64,000 nt of DNA from Chenopodium formosanum. Lineage: Eukaryota > Streptophyta > Magnoliopsida > Caryophyllales > Amaranthaceae. Position numbers and translations under genes: made by a program. Within the stretch, counting starts at the first letter, position 1; the number at the start of each line of letters is the position of its first letter. The notes under the pieces were generated by a model. It was not told the origin of the DNA. It did not search any database and saw nothing but the letters and a program-made list of their open reading frames with translations. Below, piece by piece: positions 31,521-43,789 of the stretch. The stretch lies in contig CM044859.1 in assembly GCA_024500155.1 (NCBI GenBank), forward strand, positions 48,592,003 to 48,656,002, given 5' to 3'.

Positions 31521-32855
31521 CTTGGCCCCTTACCAAACCTACCTGGAAACTCTCACAAATCAATTGGAAAAGATAAAATATACATATCTACCTAGAGAGG
31601 AAATTGAATTTGTTGATGCTTTGGCAATACTAGCCTCAATGGTTAGGATTCCTACAAAAATTGAGCAAATGCCTTAATAATAGAAAAGAGGCATAAACCG
31701 GCTTATATCCAAGCAATAGAGGATGATGAAGTAACCCAATAAGAAGAAGAATAGGAAGAGCCTTGGCACACAAATATTTTCAATTATGTCACAAAGGGAG
31801 AATGTCCACCCCTTGCTGACAAAAGAGGAAAACGAGCCTTAAGACTTTTGGCTTCCCAATGTGTGCTCATTAACGATGAGTTACACAAAAGGGTACCTAA
31901 AGACCGAGCTCTTCTTTGTGTAGGTAAAAAGGAAGCCCAAAGGGCTATGAGAATAGTCCACGAGGAGTATGTGGAACACATGTAAATGGAAAAATGCTAG
32001 TAAAAAAGATAATGCACGAAGGGTATTATTGGACTGCCGTGAATGGGACTGTCATCAATTTGTCAAAAGATGCCCTAGATGCCAAATATATGCTAACTTG
32101 CAACATGTTCCTCCGTCTCTCCTCTACACCTATACATTACCATGGCTATTCATAACGTGGGGAATATATATTATTGGAAGGATTACTCCTCTTGAAATAG
32201 GAGGCCATGAATACATATTAGTAGCAATAGACTACTTCACTAAGTGAGTAGAAGTAAAATCATATGCCAAGATCAGTGCAAAAAATGAAGCACTCTTTAT
32301 CGAAAGAAACATTATTTGTCGGTATGGAGTCCCACATGAAATTATAATTGACAATAAAACTCACTTTTAAGCAGAATGTGAAAAATTAGTACAAAAGTAT
32401 GGCATACAGCACCATCATTCTTCTCCATACAGACCTCAGGCAAATGGTGTAGTTGAGGCAGTTAATAAATATTTAAAGACGATCACCGAGATGATGATAG
32501 AAAATTACAAATATTGGCCTGACAAACTCCACTTTGCTCTGTGGGGTTATCGCACGTCAATTCACTAATCAACAGGAAATACGCCATTTTCCTTTAGTCT
32601 ATGGAATGGATGTCATACAACCAGTAAGGCTGGAAATACCTTCCCTACGCATCAAATTTGAAAGTAAACTCGATGAAGTAGAATGGACTAGAGCGAGATA
32701 TGAAGAGCTAATTCTACTTGATGAAAAGCGGCTAGAGGCTCTACACCATACTCAATATTATCAAACTCGTATGGCAAGACACTTCAACAAGTAAGTTAAG
32801 ACAAGAAAAATTAAAGTAGGAGACTAGGTGTTAAAAGCATTAAGGAAAAATGTTT
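31521..32855 (+). pseudogene. Element A aRNase H end and integrase, fragment 2
   Basis: It continues 2009 after B. The reading starts within the aRNase H (YLPREEIEFVDALAILAS), then integrase: CHQFVKRCPRCQIYANLQHV, VAIDYFTK, the region matching ISDNGTHFQ with changes, SSPYRPQANGVVEAVNK, and FPLVYGMDVIQPVRLEIP. Numerous stops and shifts are present (for example after EQMP near 31675). It is interrupted at 32855 by a MITE. Confidence 0.9.
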
Positions 32856-33900
32856 TGGCTATTTCACCAAATGCCACTGAGTACTTACAAAATTCACCAA
32901 ATGCCATCAAAGTTTTCAAAATTCACCAACTGCCACGAACAAACAATACAATGACACCTCGTGCCACTAATAGTATATGGACGTTAGTTTTCCATTAATG
33001 CAATTCTGATTTCACCAAATGTCATTACTTTGGAAAATTATTTCACCAAATGTCATTACTTTTTAAAATTAATACACAATAGTTTTTTATTCAAATAAAT
33101 ATACATTAATACTTTTTTCGATTATCGTGACGAATATTGTTAAGGTAAAGTTTTGGGGGTCATTACTTTACCCTTTATGGGTACAAATAAAACTCAAAAT
33201 TGGCAAAAAAAACACAACGTAAATACCCCATTTTGCATTTTTTTTTTCAAAAAAAAAAAAATTACGATATCGACATACAAAACGGAGCATATCTATTATT
33301 TTTAGTCAATTCTGAGCTTAATTTGTTACCATAAAGGGTCAAAATGACCCCCAAAACTTTACTTGATCAATTTTGATGGTTAAAAAATATGGCACGCTAA
33401 TCGAAGTATTTTCAACAAACAAAACCGAGCATTTATGTTATTTTTTGTCAATTTTAAGCTTAATTTGTATCCATAAAGGATCAAAATGACCCCCAAAACC
33501 TTACCCAATCAATTTTGATGGTTAAATAATAACGACACACTAATCAAAATATTTTTCAACACACAAAACGGAGCATTTACGTTATTTTTTTGTCAATTTC
33601 GAGCTTAATTTATATCCATAAAGGATCAAAATGACCCCCAAAACTATACCCGAGCAATTTTTGCCACGAAAATGAAGAAAAAAATTATTATTTTATTAAT
33701 TAAAATAAATAATTAAAATGAACCAATAATATTATGACACGTGTCAAGATTTAATCTTAATGGCTAATGGAGTTAATGGTCGTTAGTCATTAATGGCATT
33801 TGGTGAATTTTTTAAAAGCTCGATAATTTGGTGAATTTTGAAAACCTTGATGGCATTTGGTAAATTTTTAAGTACCCAATGGCATTTGGTGAAATAGCCA
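32856..33900. mobile_element. Mutator-like MITE
   Basis: 1045 bp with terminal inverted repeats TGGCTATTTCACCAAATGCC at both ends. Flanks AAAATGTTT (32847-32855) and AAAATATTT (33901-33909) form a 9-bp duplication with one mismatch, the size typical of Mutator-like elements. The terminal homology extends far inward as a long imperfect inverted repeat. The right half also holds about three copies of a roughly 145-bp unit with TCAAAATGACCCCCAAAAC (about 33277-33650). No transposase is present. Confidence 0.85.
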
Positions 33901-34340
33901 AAAATATTTTAGACCCAAAAGGCAAGTTTAGACCCAATTAGTCTGGGCCGGACTCCATAAGAATGAGTCTGGGCTTTCAAAAAGATGAAAATGCGGTTCT
34001 ATTTGGCTTGTCGAAATACAGATTAATCAACAGACCTCGATTGTCTACCTATCGCCTATTGTCAAAAGTATGCTATCAGGAGCTGCTGCAAAACTTACTA
34101 ATATGGATGGCAATGAGTTCTCAAACATGTCAAATCTTGACCAACTTTAGAAAACTACCCATAGTTACTTGAGTAGTATACTCAAGAGAGATACATTTGG
34201 CCTGATTCCTTAAGAAAGGATACGTAGGCAACCCTTATAGGGTGCGGCCACTTTATTTTTTGCAAATCTCGCATCCCAGCATCGAAAAATGAACTCAAAG
34301 CAATTATCGCAAAAATTTTCAAACGCATCCCAGAAAATTT
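33901..34340 (+). pseudogene. Element A integrase C-terminus and post-pol block
   Basis: It resumes after the MITE; GAAAKLTNMDGNEFSN matches GGAAQLVDKDGNGFHN of B. After the decayed stop region comes the non-coding block shared with B (GGCCTGATTCCT, GATACGTAGGCAACCC, GCGGCCACTTT; 34199-34255). Confidence 0.85.
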
Positions 34341-34436
34341 GTCGCCTGACGACAGACATCAGCAGTAGCGTCTAGCGACAAGGACAGCGCCAGGCGACGA
34401 ACATCAGCGTTTTGCGACAAACTTAAATTGCGACGC
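34341..34436. promoter_or_regulatory. A-word cluster after pol
   Basis: TCGCCTGACGA, GCGCCAGGCGAC, GTCTAGCGACA and TTTTGCGACAA: degenerate copies of a word related to the odd palindrome TCGCC-T-GGCGA. Its position is equivalent to 22169-22435 in B, but the word is different. Confidence 0.65.
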
Positions 34437-34703
34437 CAATTTTTCCTCATTAAACTGGGCAACTTTTGATGTATTTCGGAAAATTTTCAACTTCCGTACT
34501 CGAATAATTTTCAAAAAAATAATTAAGTGTTTTCATTGCTTTAATGGAAATTATAATGTTAATGTTAATTTAATTTAAAATGCTGAAAATTGCATTAGTA
34601 ACATAAAATAAAATTACATTATTGATGGAATTTAAATGAAAGCTTAAAAACAAATTAACTTAAAAATTAAAATTGTCTAATAAATTGAAAGTGAGGCAAT
34701 GCT
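34437..34703. other. AT-rich spacer of element A
   Basis: It lies between the A-word cluster and the 3' end of antisense gene 1. I see no gene or repeat. Confidence 0.4.
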
Positions 34704-35397
34704 CTACTCTTTATTCACTTTCTTTGCTCTCTTCCAATTCTTGTCAGCTTCTTCTTCTTCATCCATCACTTTTGCTACCAAGCATCCTTTAGAGGATCCG
34801 CATTCAATTCTAGTGTCAATAGTTTCTCCCTTAGCCATTACACCATGTTTCTTCTCTACCCACACATTCGTTTTCTGTAAAGTAAGCTTTTCTTTTCTCT
34901 TTGCCTTTAGTAGTGTTTTTCTTCTTAGGCACGATAGGAGTACTAAATTTAACTTTTTCACGTACGCGTTCCATAACAGGAGCTATCTTGTCTCCTTGAC
35001 GATTCTTCACAATGGTTTTATTTTAAACTCTCTTCTTGTCCTTTTTAGGCCTATCAAGTAGTCAATGCTTCACATCCTTAGACAAAGAAGGAGGAACCTT
35101 TTAGGTAACGACTTCCCATAAAGGTCTATCACTCCAATAAGTCTCAAACCTCTTTATTTCTTGTGAAACATGAAATTCATAAGGACGACAAAGGTCTTCA
35201 AAAGGAATGGTTTGACCAAGGCCATATTGCCTTTTTACCCAGGAGGGGTAACAAAAAGTCAACTTGGATAAGCTAGGAAGACGACACAAGGGTTGCTTGT
35301 TTACACCAACCATCTTCTAAATTTTCCACCATGGGATGATCCATTTGATAGAAAAATTACAAGAGGCGAATACTTTACTCCACTTTCGGCGGCCCAT
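34704..35397 (-). pseudogene. Element A antisense gene 1, main part of exon 2
   Basis: Homolog of B's antisense gene 1. It carries NFSIKWIIPWWK, LSKLTFCYPSWVKRQYGLGQ, ETYWSDRPLWEVVT and a Lys/Glu-rich C-terminus (KRKEKLTLQK). At the point where B has a stop, A reads Trp (YWSDRPLW). Stops remain after WWKI and WEVVT. Element E is inserted in this exon; the rest of the gene lies at 43795-44611. Confidence 0.75.
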
Positions 35398-37522
35398 TGA
35401 TGAGCGTCATTTATGGCGCTCAGAAGAATAAGATTTAGATCCTTTTTCTATATTTTCTTTCTTTATTTTCCTCTGATTTTCTTAGTTTTCCATGATTTTC
35501 CATTTTAATAACTCATTTTGGGTTTTGATTAGTTTTGATTAGTTTTTCATTATTTTTGTCCTTAATTCATAGTTTTAGATTTATTTCTTTTATTTTCTAT
35601 TTTACTTTATTTATTTCTATTTTATTTATTTCTATTTTATTTGTTTTAATTTACCCTCTCAGGTTTGCTTGTATGTATGTTTGGTTTGATCGAGATATGT
35701 GCTTTAATTTAAAGTAATGTTTGAAGTTTTGGTCCAAATCAAGGAAACAATTGAACAAGTCAACCTATGATTCTTTCCCTATTTTCCCAATTCTCGAACA
35801 ACATCACCAAGCAAGCAACCACGAGCACCATTTGCACCACCGCACTACAGCAGCATAGCAGCCGCCGGTGCGGGTCTACAAGCCGCAGGCAACTCCAAAA
35901 TCGACCAGGAACTCACCGCGTCTGGCCGCGGGCTCACCGCGGGCGCGGCCATCGTACCCTGCTGCAACGCAGCTCCCCTGTTCGCGCATTTCCCCTGCTC
36001 CGCCAGCTCACTGTCACCCACACCAAGCAGCAACCCCACAGCCCTACAAGGGCTACAACTCCACACAGCCGCTACCAGCCGCAACAAACACCACGTTCTG
36101 CCGCAACAATCAGCCACAAGAACCAACTACAACTGGCGCCTTTAATTAATTCACCACCGATTAGCCTCCAACATCAGCAACTCAAAAGCAGCAACATCAA
36201 CATTAAACTCCAATTGAAGACCCTTATATGGGCTCATCATGAGGGTGGTCAACCTCATTGATGCGTGCGCAAAAGCTGGGTGTAAATTGGCCTATTGAAC
36301 TTGATTAATTTGATGATCGAACGATTGTGATGCGCATGATTTGGTGATGTGAGAAGTGTGGGATAATTTCCGAAATAAGAGCAGCCAAAGAATCGAGAAA
36401 GAAGTCTGACTTATTTTATTTATTTTTTCCTTTTATTTTGATTTCAATTTATTTCTTTTCTTTTCTTTATTTTCTATTCATTCTTCTTTTCTTTTACTTT
36501 TTATATATTTCCCTTTTCAGCCTTATTTTTCCTAGTTTTATTTCTCTAGTATAATTACTCATTTTAGGGTAAAAATTAGTAGAACAATTTTAATCCAATT
36601 TTCTCTCTCATATTTTAGCTTAGGTTGAGTGCTTCGCTTTCCAGATCTAGGGTTAGTTTAGGAGTAGTTTTAGAGAGAGAAAGTGAGGGATTTAAATGGT
36701 GGTTTGAGAGATTGAAGATTCAATGGTGACATTTGTATTGAAGATCTTCTTAATCAGTCAATGAGCATTTCTCACTCTCTCTCTTCTTTATTTGCTTTGT
36801 CTAATTTCATTGTTTGAGGTTTTGATGTTTTGATGTTAGATGTTTGATTAGAGTAATTGTTCTAGATATTTTGTTGATTCTTGATTCCTTTAGTTGATTG
36901 TTGATAGATGATGATATTTGAGTAGTTGTTGGCTAGAAATTGGGTGAAACTTGTATAATTGATTAATAGTGATTAATTTGGGGATTGTGTTAATTAATTG
37001 TTGAGATTAAAGTGATTAATGTAAGTTTGCATGGTGTAATTCTATTAGGCCTTGAGAATTATGCTAGATTGCATTGTAATTGCTAATGACACGAACAATT
37101 GACTTAGGGATTGCAATTATCAATTGGTTTTGATTGTGATTCTCTTGATTTGTTATTCATAGTGAACCCTAGCCTAACAATTAGGAGATAGCTCTTTGAT
37201 TCCAATTGATTGCTCTTATCATTAGTCCTCACAACCTTTGATTGGCATGCTCTTCCAAGTTGTTACAATTGACATGATTACTTGTTGATCCCCGTTCCTA
37301 GTATTTTATTTCCTTGGTTACTTGTTTTGTTATTTGTTTATTTCCTCTCTTACCTTCATCTTCAACCTAGCTTAGGCGCATAATTGAAAGTGCTTGAACA
37401 TTACCGTTCCTTTGGGTTCCACCCTTGACTTGCCTCTATACTCGTATTTAGGTTTGTTAAGTGTTTATAAATTTAGTTTGACCGAGGGAAGATTAGATAA
37501 CGACCTAGTTTTCCACTCGTAA
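35398..37522 (+). repeat. Element E left LTR
   Basis: 2125 bp. Terminal hairpin GAGCGTCATTTATGGCGCTC with one mismatch. A GC-rich cluster (about 35860-36110, CCGCGGG/GCGGCC words) is followed by a weak TATA (36550). Frames across it have different phases in the two LTRs and are not genes. Confidence 0.93.
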
Positions 37523-37525
37523 AAA

Positions 37526-37543
37526 TGGCGCCGTTGCCGGGGA
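37526..37543 (+). other. Primer binding site of E, tRNA-Asp
   Basis: TGGCGCCGTTGCCGGGGA, identical to the C PBS. Confidence 0.9.
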
Positions 37544-37635
37544 ACGGTGTCTGTATTTGAGTGTTTTTAATTGCTTGAGTCTAGGTCTTTGTGTATACTT
37601 TTCTTTTATTTGATTTTTTTTGTTATGTGAAAAAA

Positions 37636-39411
37636 ATGGCATGTCTATCATTTCCTCACATTGAAAATGAGCCTTTTTGTGAATATTTCAATACGCTAGA
37701 GGGATTTTTAGACTATAATTGTTGTAGTCTTTGGGAGGCTTGTGAGATTTGTTATTTTGGTTTGAATGAGCAAAATAGGGATAAAGTTGAATGCATGCAT
37801 AATGGTGAATTTAAAGCATTGTCAATTGATCACTGTTGGGATTTTTATGTTTTGTTTGCTAGGGATGTTTATGATAGGGGTAATCATGATTCTAATATTG
37901 ATATGCAATGTGTTGATTCTTCTTATATTCGCATGATTTCCCATGATTTGTCACATGATCCCTTAAGTGCACTTAGAACACATGACTTCAACTTTATTTC
38001 TACTTTTGTTCAAGAAGATGAAGTGCATGCTCAAGTTGATGCTTATGGTGTGTTTCAATATTCTTCATTATTTATCTTGCCTTCTTGTGATGTGCTTCAT
38101 TCCCTTGATGATGAATCTCATGTGTTTGATTGTGCCCCCACTCCCCTATGCGATTTATATCCTCATGACCTGAATGTTGATTCTTCCAATCTTGGTTGTA
38201 CTTATTCTTCTCTTGTTGAGCCTCAACCTTCTACATCTTTTGAATCTCTTGTTGATATATTTTAGTCTCAAATTAGGTGCATTGAGCTTGATAATGTGCT
38301 AGGGGCTAGTAAGAAGATGATTCTTAATTCTATTAGAGGTCAATTAGAGATAATAAAAAAGAATGAGGAGCGTATTGAGGAGGAAAAGAGAAGAGGATAA
38401 GAGTTAGAAAGCCAATTGTCATCCTTGATGCTTGTTTAAGAAAAATTCCAATTTAATGAGTGTGTTGAGGATGATGATGATGATTTTGAGCAACCAAGAG
38501 AGTGTGAAGATCCCATTGGTGAGCATTTGAATGATGGTGAAGAAGTTGAGAATGAAGAGATTGTTGATTTTGAAACTCCTAACCCTTCTTCCCATCTTGA
38601 TGGGCCTCAAGTGCATGATTGTGATTCTAATATCCATGAGTATTTGGACTCGATTGAGGTTATGACCAATGTGTTCTTTGAGTGTCAAATGAAAACCCAT
38701 AGGCTTTTGAGTGAGTTCATTAAGAATGCTTCATGGGAGAGAGATGAGTTCGAAATGAATTTACATCCATTCATGCATGGCTTTGAGACTTTAGGATTTA
38801 AGGAAGTTGAGGGAGTTGTTGTTCATGGTTGTAGTGAAGGGGATTATGTAGTTCCTCTTGGAAGTTGGATGTTTGAGGGAGATGATGATCATGAGTGTTC
38901 TTCTTTTGAGGAATCTATGATTGATTTTTATGCTCTCATTGGTGATTTGAGGCATGGTGGTAAGAAAGAGTTCATTTGTGAGACTATAGCCCATATTCCC
39001 TCCTCTCATGTCCCTTTTTCAAGCAATTTCAACTATATTCCCTACACTCCTATATCCCTCCCTTCCTTTGTCAATGAGCTTATTGGGGACCCCCTTGTCT
39101 ATGATGATTTGTACGTGGCTCATTTGTCCTCAATTGAGGAAAAGGGTGATGTTGCCACCCAAAAATATTTTAGTGAGGAGGATTTGCCTTTTTCTTTCCA
39201 TTCTTTTATTACCCCTTCTTCTTCTTATTTTCTTCTTTTACCTTTTGATCCCTCTTATTTTTTCTTTTGGCATCTCTCTTCTCACTTGTGTGCACTATCC
39301 TTGTTGCACGCCCTCTTCCCGTCATTTACCTACCTTCTCTCTTATGAAATGATTAGTAGTGCATTTGACAAGCTCTTGCGTGCGTTGAATTATTATTTTC
39401 TAGAGCGGTGA
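37636..39411 (+). pseudogene. Gag-like protein of element E, three in-frame stops
   Basis: ATG at 37636 (MACLSFPHIENEPF), just after an A run. The frame runs to TGA at 39409-39411 but is broken by TAG 38263-38265, TAA 38398-38400 and TAA 38438-38440. Each sits in a context that fits a glutamine codon hit by C-to-T change, as from methylated-C decay. The N-terminal block (GLNEQNRDKVECMHNGEF, HCWDFYVLFARDVYD) and SIEVMTNVFFECQMKTHRLL, NASWERDEFEMNLHPF match C. A predicted coiled coil (about 38270-38450, GQLEIIKKNEERIEEEKRRG) is missing in C. Not assigned beyond gag-like. Confidence 0.65.
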
Positions 39412-41699
39412 AGCTTGGACCTTAAGCAAGCCTTTCTCGGGAAGTAACCTATGCTTTATTGCTTTCATTTTCGTTGCTTTTTAGAATATATTTTCTCTCA
39501 TAGAAATGTTTGTGTGCATTTTTCTAAGTACATGACTTGATATACATTGGTGCTTCGATTTGGATCAAGAATCAAGGAAGTTTGACTCCTATGTTTGCTA
39601 GCATATAGAAGGCAATGTTCAATTCTTGAGGAAATTAGTTTTGAAAGGTTTAATTGGGTCTTTTGCCAGTATTTACACCCACCTAATATCCGGTAATATC
39701 CTTCCTTGCTCTTTCTCAAGTGGATGATGATTTGTTCGACATATATTGGTTTGATTGGATTGACCTCCTTGTTTTCCCCTCCCATGGATTATTTGATTTA
39801 TGTTCGAGTGTAATGTCTCATTCAAGCTTGGGGGAGGATTTTCTATCATGTTTGGTGGGATTTTGATCCATATATGCTATGCACCTTTGTATATGCATTT
39901 CCATTGCATGTTCTATATTTTGAAAAATCCCAAAAAGATTTTTGTTTCTATCAAGGCAAATTTGCAATGTATCTTTGTTTTGTTCTTGCTTTAGACATAA
40001 TACTTTTGAACTTGTATAGTTAAATGCTTTTCTTCTTAAATGGTAACAGTGTGCACGGTTTGAGAGTACGCTTGGTTGATTCTAGGATAAAGCATGCTAA
40101 GGTAGTTGGTTAGAACTAGTGGGACCATGAAACCGGATTCTACTTGTTTGTGGCATGTTGGTAGTTGCTTCTTATAGTTGAATTGACACCAATAGTGAGT
40201 TTTTTCTACATCTAAGTGAGGTTCATTATTTTTCAAGCCTTCATCATATAATTGCTTGAGCGGCATGGATCCTTGACTATTGCGGACCTAATCTAGAATC
40301 TTGACTCATAATTCTCAAACTCGAGACTGAACCACCTAAAGAGGACAAAGGCATCTTTTTGGGGTGGTAATTTTTCTTTTATAGGATACTTTTCCTTTTC
40401 TTCGGCTTTTGGGTTTACATTTGCCTACTTGCTAGCCCTTTTAACCTTTTTCTCTTCTTTTCAAGCCATATCTTTAAATCTTAAGCCTTTTGTTTCATTT
40501 TCATTTTCATCTTTGGCTTTTGTAAAGCAAATGGTCATATTTTGGAGAATATGGTATATAAGTTTTGTTATTGGTTCAAAAATGAAAGCAAGATCGTGTT
40601 TTGTGTATATTTTGTGAATAATGGCAAATGAATAAATGAAAAGGCCATCCAAAGTAAAAAAAAAAAAAAAAAAAAAGGCAAGGACATAGCAAGTGCAAAG
40701 TTAAAAGAGGCGATGACCAAGCACTATTAAACAAGAAAAAAAAAACAAAAGTGAAAAATGAAAAATGAAAAATGCAAAAATATTTGATGTGAGTATTCTT
40801 CCTTTTTGAGCATTGAGGACAATGCTCCATTTAAGCTTGGGGGGAAGCGTTCTCACGCTTTTTGTGTATATGTTTGTGATCTTAGAATTGAATAAGCTTG
40901 GGGGTGTTGGTGCTTTTGTTTGGTGCTTTCTTGATTATGGTGTTGAGGTTTGATCACCATTTGCTTCCCTAATTAGGAAAACCACCAAATTTTAAATTTA
41001 GTCTACCTTAACCCTTTTTGCCTGACGTTACAACCTTTGTAAGACCTTTTGACCTAGAGGTTGAGTCATTCATCGGTGGAGGGAATCATGGGTTATAGCC
41101 TAAGGAAAGGGGATGCGAAGTCAAGATGTCGAGTAGCCATAAATTTGATCTTTTTCCGGTTCCTTTGTGGAACTTATGGGATGCTCACTAAGGGGAGATA
41201 TGAGATTAGTAGGGCGAACGTGGTAAGACCGTTTGGGATGAAAATGGAGTGTGATAACTAGTTCCTATGCTTAGCATACTTATGTTTCAATCAACCTTAG
41301 GTATCTTGGAGCGTGCACTCTGTTACTTGTTTATTAGAAAGATTTGCATTTACTTGTGCTTGTACATTTGCAAAAGTCCTTTCATGAACATTTGTTTTCT
41401 TTTCTTGTATTTTGGTTTCTTTTTCATGCTTTGCCTTGTTTGTATTAATATGAGAGTTATATATTAATCTCTTAGGAAACCTTTACGAGAGCATCACTCG
41501 TCCTTTAGGGCGATCTAGGGGTTTAAATGGCTTGTCTTAGTTGCTAAAATTGACTGTGATTCCTACGAAAGTGAGTTAGTGTATATTCTCATCCTCTATC
41601 TTTCTTGTTTCTTTCTTTCCATGAATAAATTCATCATTTTTTCCTTGGGCTGGATTTTATTTTGCTTGAGGACGAGCAAAAGTTTAGCTTGGGGGAATT
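39412..41699 (+). other. Element E conserved 3' non-coding module and PPT
   Basis: No gene. AGCTTGGGGG sites at 39825, 40834, 40894 and 41686. Hairpins GAGCATTGAGGACAATGCTC (40808-40827) and TTGCTTGAGGACGAGCAA (41662-41679). Blocks shared with C include AAGACCTTTTGACC (41040-41055), CTCTTAGGAAACC (41468-41480) and GTGATTCCTACG (41550-41562). The last AGCTTGGGGGAATTT is the PPT. Confidence 0.65.
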
Positions 41700-43789
41700 T
41701 GATGAGCGTCATTTATGGCGCTCAGAAGAATAAGATTTAGGTCTTTTTTCTATATTTTCTTTCTTTATTTTCATGTTATTTTCTTAGTTTTCCTTGGTAT
41801 TCCATTTTAATAACTCATTTTTGGTTTTGATTAGTTTTTCATTATTTAGTCATTAATTCACAGTTTTAGATTTACTTCTTTTATTTTCTATTTTACTTTA
41901 TTTATTTCTATTTTATTTATTTCTATTTTATTTGTTTTAATTTACCCTCTCGGGTTTGCTTGTATGTATGTGTGGTTTGGATTATGTGCTTTAATTTAAA
42001 GTAATGTTTGAAGTTTCGGTCCTAATCAAGGAAACAATTGAACAAGTCAACCTAAGCTTCTTTCTCTATTTTCCCAATTCTCGAACAACATCACCAAGCA
42101 AGCAACCACGAGCACCATTTGCACCACCGCACTACAACAGCATAGCAGCCGCGGGCGCAGGTCTACAAGCCGCGGGGACCTCCAAAATCGACCAGGAACT
42201 CACCGCAGTCTGGCCGCGGCCTCACCGCGGGCGTGGCCATCGTGCACTGCTCCAACGCAGCTCCCCTGTTCGCGCATCTCCCCTGCTCCGCAAGCTCACT
42301 GTCACCCACACCAAGCAGTAACCCCGCATCCCTACAACTCCACGCAGCCGCTACCAGCCGCAACAAACACCACGGTCTGCCGCAACAATCAGCCACAAGA
42401 ACCAACAGCAACTGGCGCCTTCAAATAATTCACCACCGATTAGCCTCCAACATCAGCAACTCGAAAGCAGCAACATCAACGTTAAAGTCCAACTGAGGAC
42501 CCTTATGTGGGCTCATCATGAGGGTGGTCAACCTCATTGATGCCTGCGCAAAAGCTGGGTGTAAATTGGCCAATTGATCTTGATTTTTTGATGATCGAAC
42601 GATTGTGATGCGCATGATTTGGTGATGTGAGAAGCATGGGATAATTTCCCAAATAAGAGCAGCCAAAGAATCGAGAAAGAAGTCTAACTTATTTTATTTA
42701 TTTTTTCCTTTTATTTTGATTTCATTTTATTTCTTTTCTTTTCTTTATTTTCTATTAATTCTTCTTTTCTTTTACTTTCTGTATTTTTCCCTTTTTATCC
42801 TTATTTTTCTTAGTTTTATTTCTCTAGTATAAATACTCATTTTGGGGTAAAAATTAGTAGAACAATTTTAATCCAATTTTCTCTCTCATATTTTCGCTTA
42901 GGTTAAGAGTTTCTCTTTCTAGATCTAGGGTTTGTTTAGGAGTAGGTTTAGAGAGAGAAAGTGACGGATTTCAATGGTGGTTTGAGAGATTGAAGATTCA
43001 ATGGTGACAATTGTATTGAATTTCTTCTTAATCAATCAATGAGCATTTCACACTCTCTCTCTTCTTTATTTGCTTTGTCTAATTTCATTGTTTGATTTGG
43101 CTTTGATGTTTTGATGTTTGATGTTTGTAATTGTTCTTGATATTTTGTTGATTCTAGATTCATTTAGTTGATTGTTGATAGATGATGATATTTTAGTAGT
43201 TGTTGGCTAGGAATTGGGTGAAACTTGTATAATTGATTAATTGTGATTAATTTGGGGATTATGTTGATTAATTGTTGAGATTAAAATGATTAATGTAAGT
43301 TTGTATGGTGTAATTTGATTAGGCCTTGAGAATTATGCTAGATTGCATTGTAATTGCTAATGACACGAACAATTGACTTAGGGATTGCAATTATCGATTG
43401 GTTTTGATTGTGATTCTCTTGATTTGTTATTCATAGTGAACCCCAGCTTAACAATTAGGAGATAGCTCTTTGATTCCAATTGATTGCTCTTATCATTAGT
43501 CCTCACAACCTTTGATTGGCATGCTCTTCCAAGTTGTTACAATTGACATGATTACTTGTTGATCCCCGTTCCTAGTGTTTTATTTCTTTGGTTACTTGTT
43601 TTGTTAGTTTCCTCTCTTACCTTCGTCTTCGACCTAGCTTAGGCGCATAATTGAAGGTGCTTGAACATTACCGTTCCTTTGGGTTCGACCCTTGACTTGC
43701 CTCTATACTCGTATTTAGGTTTGTTAAGTGTTTATAAATTTAGTTTGACCGAGGAAAGATTAGATAACGACCTAGAATTCCACTCGTCA
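41700..43789 (+). repeat. Element E right LTR
   Basis: 2090 bp. TATAAATA at 42828-42835; GC-rich cluster at about 42145-42370. It differs from the left LTR by many substitutions and small indels, clearly more than C's LTRs differ from one another. Confidence 0.93.

Larger units (their letters stand above)
35398..43789 (+). mobile_element. Element E: non-autonomous Athila-like LTR element
   Basis: LTRs 35398-37522 and 41700-43789. Duplication CCCAT at 35393-35397 and 43790-43794. Starts TGATGAGCG; the right LTR ends CTCGTCA, while the left ends CTCGTAA. tRNA-Asp PBS, one gag-like frame, no pol, conserved 3' module and PPT. It shares its plan and short sequence blocks with C but is a distinct family. 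It splits exon 2 of A's antisense gene 1. Confidence 0.93.

Noticed and set aside
34704..35313. A host plant gene
   Set aside because: The reading aligns with the antisense gene of element B at the same place in a related element, so it belongs to element A.
35767..36261. A 164-residue ORF in E's left LTR (a different frame at 42004-42321 in the right LTR)
   Set aside because: The two LTR copies open in different frames and encode low-complexity Ala/Pro/Thr/Gln sequence in the GC cluster.
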